A stretch of DNA of 64,000 nt, from positions 36,373 through 100,372 of the forward strand of contig JAUCBJ010007417.1 of NCBI GenBank assembly GCA_032718475.1, given 5' to 3'. Position 1 is the stretch's first letter. Each line of letters begins with the position of its first letter. Made by a program: the position numbers and the translations under genes. Shown here piece by piece: positions 58,041-64,000 of this stretch. Under the pieces are notes generated by a model. That model did no database searches and had not been told where the DNA came from. It saw nothing but the letters and a program-made list of their open reading frames with translations. This stretch comes from Nemertoderma westbladi (taxonomy: Eukaryota > Xenacoelomorpha > Nemertodermatida > Nemertodermatidae).

Positions 58041-61000
58041 TACTGGTGGAAGCCATGGAGTCTGTTAGTCGTCACCAACTGATAGAGGTAGGTACTGGTG
58101 GAAGCCATGGAGTCTGTTAGTCGTCACCAACTGATAGAGGTAGGTACTGGTGGAAGCCATGGAGTCTGTTAGTCGTCACCAACTGATAGAGGTAGGTACT
58201 GGTGGAAGCCATGGAGTCTGTTAGTCGTCACCAACTGATAGAGGTAGGTACTGGTGGAAGCCATGGAGTCTGTTAGTCGTCACCAACTGATAGAGGTAGG
58301 TAGGTACTGGTGGAAGCCATGGAGTCTGTTAGTCGTCACCAACTGATAGAGGTAGGTACTGGTGGAAGCCATGGAGTCTGTTAGTCGTCACCAACTGATA
58401 GAGGTAGGTACTGGTGGAAGCCATGGAGTCTGTTAGTCGTCACCAACTGATAGAGGTAGGTAGGTACTGGTGGAAGCCATGGAGTCTGTTAGTCGTCACC
58501 AACTGATAGAGGTAGGTACTGGTGGAAGCCATGGAGTCTGTTAGTCGTCACCAACTGATAGAGGTAGGTACTGGTGGAAGCCATGGAGTCTGTTAGTCGT
58601 CACCAACTGATAGAGGTAGGTACTGGTGGAAGCCATGGAGTCTGTTAGTCGTCACCAACTGATAGAGGTAGGTAGGCTGGTGGAAGCCATGGAGTCTGTT
58701 AGTCGTCACCAACTGATAGAGGTAGGTACTGGTGGAAGCCATGGAGTCTGTTAGTCGTCACCAACTGATAGAGGTAGGTAGGTACTGGTGGAAGCCATGG
58801 AGTCTGTTAGTCGTCACCAACTGATAGAGGTAGGTAGGTACTGGTGGAAGCCATGGAGTCTGTTAGTCGTCACCAACTGATAGAGGTAGGTACTGGTGGA
58901 AGCCATGGAGTCTGTTAGTCGTCACCAACTGATAGAGGTAGGTACTGGTGGAAGCCATGGAGTCTGTTAGTCGTCACCAACTGATAGAGGTAGGTACTGG
59001 TGGAAGCCATGGAGTCTGTTAGTCGTCACCAACTGATAGAGGTAGGTAGGTACTGGTGGAAGCCATGGAGTCTGTTAGTCGTCACCAACTGATGAGGAGG
59101 TAGGTACTGGTGGAAGCCATGGAGTCTGTTAGTCGTCACCAACTGATAGAGGTAGGTACTGGTGGAAGCCATGGAGTCTGTTAGTCGTCACCAACTGATA
59201 GAGGTAGGTACTGGTGGAAGCCATGGAGTCTGTTAGTCGTCACCAACTGATAGAGGTAGGTAGGTACTGGTGGAAGCCATGGAGTCTGTTAGTCGTCACC
59301 AACTGATAGAGGTAGGTACTGGTGGAAGCCATGGAGTCTGTTAGTCGTCACCAACTGATAGAGGTAGGTAGGTACTGGTGGAAGCCATGGAGTCTGTTAG
59401 TCGTCACCAACTGATAGAGGTAGGTACTGGTGGAAGCCATGGAGTCTGTTAGTCGTCACCAACTGATAGAGGTAGGTACTGGTGGAAGCCATGGAGTCTG
59501 TTAGTCGTCACCAACTGATAGAGGTAGGTACTGGTGGAAGCCATGGAGTCTGTTAGTCGTCACCAACTGATAGAGGTAGGTAGGTACTGGTGGAAGCCAT
59601 GGAGTCTGTTAGTCGTCACCAACTGATAGAGGTAGGTAGGTAGTGGTGGAAGCCATGGAGTCTGTTAGTCGTCACCAACTGATAGAGGTAGGTACTGGTG
59701 GAAGCCAAGGAGTCTGTTAGTCGTCACCAACTGATAGAGGTAGGTACTGGTGGAAGCCATGGAGTCTGTTAGTCGTCACCAACTGATAGAGGTAGGTACT
59801 GGTGGAAGCCATGGAGTCTGTTAGTCGTCACCAACTGATAGAGGTAGGTAGGTACTGGTGGAAGCCATGGAGTCTGTTAGTCGTCACCAACTGATAGAGG
59901 TAGGTAGGTACTGGTGGAAGCCATGGAGTCTGTTAGTCGTCACCAACTGATAGAGGTAGGTACTGGTGGAAGCCATGGAGTCTGTTAGTCGTCACCAACT
60001 GATAGAGGTAGGTAGGTACTGGTGGGAGCCATGGAGTCTGTTAGTCGTCACCAACTGATAGAGGCAGGTAGGTACTGGTGGAAGCCAAGGAGTCTGTTAG
60101 TCGTCACCAACTGATAGAGGTAGGTACTGGTGGAAGCCATGGAGTCTGTTAGTCGTCACCAACTGATAGAGGTAGGTACTGGTGGAAGCCATGGAGTCTG
60201 TTAGTCGTCACCAACTGATAGAGGTAGGTAGGTACTGGTGGAAGCCATGGAGTCTGTTAGTCGTCACCAACTGATAGAGGTAGGTAGGTACTGGTGGAAG
60301 CCATGGAGTCTGTTAGTCGTCACCAACTGATAGAGGTAGGTACTGGTGGAAGCCATGGAGTCTGTTAGTCGTCACCAACTGATAGAGGTAGGTACTGGTG
60401 GAAGCCATGGAGTCTGTTAGTCGTCACCAACTGATAGAGGTAGGTACTGGTGGAAGCCATGGAGTCTGTTAGTCGTCACCAACTGATAGAGGTAGGTAGG
60501 CACTGGTGGAAGCCATGGAGTCTGTTAGTCGTCACCAACTGATAGAGGTAGGTACTGGTGGAAGCCATGGAGTCTGTTAGTCGTCACCAACTGATAGAGG
60601 TAGGTACTGGTGGAAGCCAAGGAGTCTGTTAGTCGTCACCAACTGATAGAGGTAGGTACTGGTGGAAGCCATGGAGTCTGTTAGTCGTCACCAACTGATA
60701 GAGGTAGGTAGGCACTGGTGGAAGCCATGGAGTCTGTTAGTCGTCACCAACTGATAGAGGTAGGTACTGGTGGAAGCCATGGAGTCTGTTAGTCGTCACC
60801 AACTGATAGAGGTAGGTACTGGTGGAAGCCATGGAGTCTGTTAGTCGTCACCAACTGATAGAGGTAGGTAGGTAGTGGTGGAAGCCATGGAGTCTGTTAG
60901 TCGTCACCAACTGATAGAGGTAGGTACTGGTGGAAGCCATGGAGTCTGTTAGTCGTCACCAACTGATAGAGGTAGGTAGGTACTGGTGGAAGCCATGGAG

Positions 61001-64000
61001 TCTGTTAGTCGTCACCAACTGATAGAGGTAGGTACTGGTGGAAGCCATGGAGTCTGTTAGTCGTCACCAACTGATAGAGGTAGGTACTGGTGGAAGCCAT
61101 GGAGTCTGTTAGTCGTCACCAACTGATAGAGGTAGGTACTGGTGGAAGCCATGGAGTCTGTTAGTCGTCACCAACTGATAGAGGTAGGTACTGGTGGAAG
61201 CCATGGAGTCTGTTAGTCGTCACCAACTGATAGAGGTAGGTACTGGTGGAAGCCATGGAGTCTGTTAGTCGTCACCAACTGATAGAGGTAGGTACTGGTG
61301 GAAGCCATGGAGTCTGTTAGTCGTCACCAACTGATAGAGGTAGGTAGGTCTGGTGGAAGCCATGGAGTCTGTTAGTCGTCACCAACTGATAGAGGTAGGT
61401 ACTGGTGGAAGCCATGGAGTCTGTTAGTCGTCACCAACTGATAGAGGTAGGTACTGGTGGAAGCCATGGAGTCTGTTAGTCGTCACCAACTGATAGAGGT
61501 AGGTACTGGTGGAAGCCATGGAGTCTGTTAGTCGTCACCAACTGATAGAGGTAGGTACTGGTGGAAGCCATGGAGTCTGTTAGTCGTCACCAACTGATAG
61601 AGGTAGGTAGGTACTGGTGGAAGCCATGGAGTCTGTTAGTCGTCACCAACTGATAGAGGTAGGTAGGTACTGGTGGAAGCCATGGAGTCTGTTAGTCGTC
61701 ACCAACTGATAGAGGTAGGTACTGGTGGAAGCCATGGAGTCTGTTAGTCGTCACCAACTGATAGAGGTAGGTAGGTACTGGTGGAAGCCATGGAGTCTGT
61801 TAGTCGTCACCAACTGATAGAGGTAGGTACTGGTGGAAGCCATGGAGTCTGTTAGTCGTCACCAACTGATAGAGGTAGGTACTGGTGGAAGCCATGGAGT
61901 CTGTTAGTCGTCACCAACTGATAGAGGTAGGTACTGGTGGAAGCCATGGAGTCTGTTAGTCGTCACCAACTGATAGAGGTAGGTAGGTACTGGTGGAAGC
62001 CATGGAGTCTGTTAGTCGTCACCAACTGATAGAGGTAGGTAGGTACTGGTGGAAGCCAAGGAGTCTGTTAGTCGTCACCAACTGATAGAGGTAGGTACTG
62101 GTGGAAGCCAAGGAGTCTGTTAGTCGTCACCAACTGATAGAGGTAGGTACTGGTGGAAGCCATGGAGTCTGTTAGTCGTCACCAACTGATAGAGGTAGGT
62201 ACTGGTGGAAGCCATGGAGTCTGTTAGTCGTCACCAACTGATAGAGGTAGGTAGGTACTGGTGGAAGCCATGGAGTCTGTTAGTCGTCACCAACTGATAG
62301 AGGTAGGTAGGTACTGGTGGAAGCCATGGAGTCTGTTAGTCGTCACCAACTGATAGAGGTAGGTACTGGTGGAAGCCATGGAGTCTGTTAGTCGTCACCA
62401 ACTGATAGAGGTAGGTAGGTACTGGTGGAAGCCATGGAGTCTGTTAGTCGTCACCAACTGATAGAGGTAGGTACTGGTGGAAGCCAAGGAGTCTGTTAGT
62501 CGTCACCAACTGATAGAGGTAGGTACTGGTGGAAGCCATGGAGTCTGTTAGTCGTCACCAACTGATAGAGGTAGGTACTGGTGGAAGCCATGGAGTCTGT
62601 TAGTCGTCACCAACTGATAGAGGTAGGTAGGTACTGGTGGAAGCCATGGAGTCTGTTAGTCGTCACCAACTGATAGAGGTAGGTAGGTACTGGTGGAAGC
62701 CATGGAGTCTGTTAGTCGTCACCAACTGATAGAGGTAGGTACTGGTGGAAGCCATGGAGTCTGTTAGTCGTCACCAACTGATAGAGGTAGGTACTGGTGG
62801 AAGCCATGGAGTCTGTTAGTCGTCACCAACTGATAGAGGTAGGTACTGGTGGAAGCCATGGAGTCTGTTAGTCGTCACCAACTGATAGAGGTAGGTACTG
62901 GTGGAAGCCATGGAGTCTGTTAGTCGTCACCAACTGATAGAGGTAGGTACTGGTGGAAGCCATGGAGTCTGTTAGTCGTCACCAACTGATAGAGGTAGGT
63001 ACTGGTGGAAGCCATGGAGTCTGTTAGTCGTCACCAACTGATAGAGGTAGGTAGGTACTGGTGGAAGCCAAGGAGTCTGTTAGTCGTCACCAACTGATAG
63101 AGGTAGGTAGGTACTGGTGGAAGCCATGGAGTCTGTTAGTCGTCACCAACTGATAGAGGTAGGTACTGGTGGAAGCCATGGAGTCTGTTTAGTCGTCACC
63201 AACTGATAGAGGTAGGTACTGATGGAAGCCAAGGAGTCTGTTAGTCGTCACCAACTGATAGAGGTAGGTACTGATGGAAGCCAAGGAGTCTGTTTAGTCG
63301 TCACCAACTGATAGAGGTAGGTACTGGTGGAAGCCATGGAGTCTGTTTAGTCGTCACCAACTGATAGAGGTAGGTAGGTACTGGTGGAAGCCATGGAGTC
63401 TGTTAGTCGTCACCAACTGATAGAGGTAGGTAGGTACTGGTGGAAGCCATGGAGTCTGTTAGTCGTCACCAACTGATAGAGGTAGGTACTGGTGGAAGCC
63501 ATGGAGTCTGTTAGTCGTCACCAACTGATAGAGGTAGGTAGGTACTGGTGGAAGCCATGGAGTCTGTTAGTCGTCACCAACTGATAGAGGTAGGTAGGTA
63601 CTGGTGGGAGCCATGGAGTCTGTTAGTCGTCACCAACTGATAGAGGTAGGTAGGTACTGGTGGGAGCCATGGAGTCTGTTAGTCGTCACCAACTGATAGA
63701 GGTAGGTAGGTACTGGTGGGAGCCATGGAGTCTGTTAGTCGTCACCAACTGATAGAGGTAGGTAGGTACTGGTGGGAGCCATGGAGTCTGTTAGTCGTCA
63801 CCAACTGATAGAGGTAGGTACTGGTGGAAGCCATGGAGTCTGTTAGTCGTCACCAACTGATAGAGGTAGGTAGGTACTGGTGGGAGCCATGGAGTCTGTT
63901 AGTCGTCACCAACTGATAGAGGCAGGTAGGTACTGGTGGAAGCCATGGAGTCTGTTAGTCGTCACCAACTGATAGAGGTAGGTAGGTACTGGTGGAGCCA

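Larger units (their letters stand above)
42553..64000 (+). repeat. Giant 52-56-bp satellite built on an exon 5' splice site
   Basis: About 400 head-to-tail units fill the rest of the window and run past its end. The basic 52-bp unit joins TACTGGTGGAAGCCATGGAG to TCTGTTAGTCGTCACCAACT and GATAGAGGTAGG; a common 56-bp form has an extra TAGG and a 53-bp form has TTTAG for TTAG. The first unit (42553-42604) is the end of the exon at 42405-42599 plus the splice donor GAG-GTAGGT, so each unit copies the last 47 coding bases and the donor. From about 43000 to 52300 the units vary (GGGAGCC, CCAAGG, CTGATGG, AATCCGTGG); from 52300 to 63000 they are nearly uniform; variants return after 63170. Unit lengths not divisible by three close all frames. 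Confidence 0.97.

Noticed and set aside
4521-64000. CRISPR arrays
   Set aside because: The repeats are head-to-tail without unique spacers, lie in a spliced animal gene context, and no cas genes are present.

Overview
The window is from an invertebrate animal genome. It has AT-rich introns, GC-rich exons of a spliced DEAH-box RNA helicase (DHX9 / maleless family), two classes of LTR retroelement including a BEL/Pao element (a group known only from animals), several APE-type non-LTR retrotransposons and small terminal-inverted-repeat elements. Nothing bacterial or viral-operon-like is present. The species cannot be named from the sequence.

Layout. 1-4520: 5'-truncated (by the window edge), decayed LINE on the plus strand, split by a 1.35-kb terminal-inverted-repeat element with a 9-bp target duplication. 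4521-8080: minisatellite of about 60 units of about 60 bp, whose last unit is the Walker A-coding start of a DHX9 exon (8041-8495). 8496-13671: intron with two copies of one TA-flanked MITE family and then a second minisatellite of about 64 units of 51 bp, whose last unit is the 3' splice site and first codons of the next DHX9 exon (13672-14022). 14023-20315: the last two DHX9 exons (16076-16575, 18791-20315), with introns carrying a 41-bp minisatellite, a decayed tRNA-like SINE fragment and a 0.76-kb inverted-repeat element. 20316-30240: 3' flank, a minus-strand two-ORF LINE, a mariner-like non-autonomous element and a minus-strand Ty3/Gypsy pol. 30240-39330: repeat-rich leader and a plus-strand BEL/Pao element cut off inside its reverse transcriptase. 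39330-41810: LINE fragments. 42405-64000: one exon of an unidentified gene whose 3' end and splice donor have expanded into a satellite of about 400 units of 52-56 bp that runs off the window.

The main observation is that three independent tandem arrays, about 28 kb or over 40 percent of the window, each sit on an exon-intron boundary and contain that boundary's splice signal: two on 3' splice sites of consecutive DHX9 exons and one on the 5' splice site of another gene. Each unit contains the tetramer AGGT at or next to the junction. The arrays multiply potential acceptors and donors, and in the first array they multiply codons for a helicase P-loop, partly in frame. I treat this as the candidate undescribed phenomenon: boundary-anchored satellite expansion. 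Its effect on splicing, and the accuracy of the assembled copy numbers, cannot be judged from sequence alone.

The DHX9 exons join cleanly in frame and keep every helicase motif, so the gene looks functional despite the arrays. Its N-terminal exons (double-stranded RNA-binding domains) are not in the window and should lie to the left of position 1.
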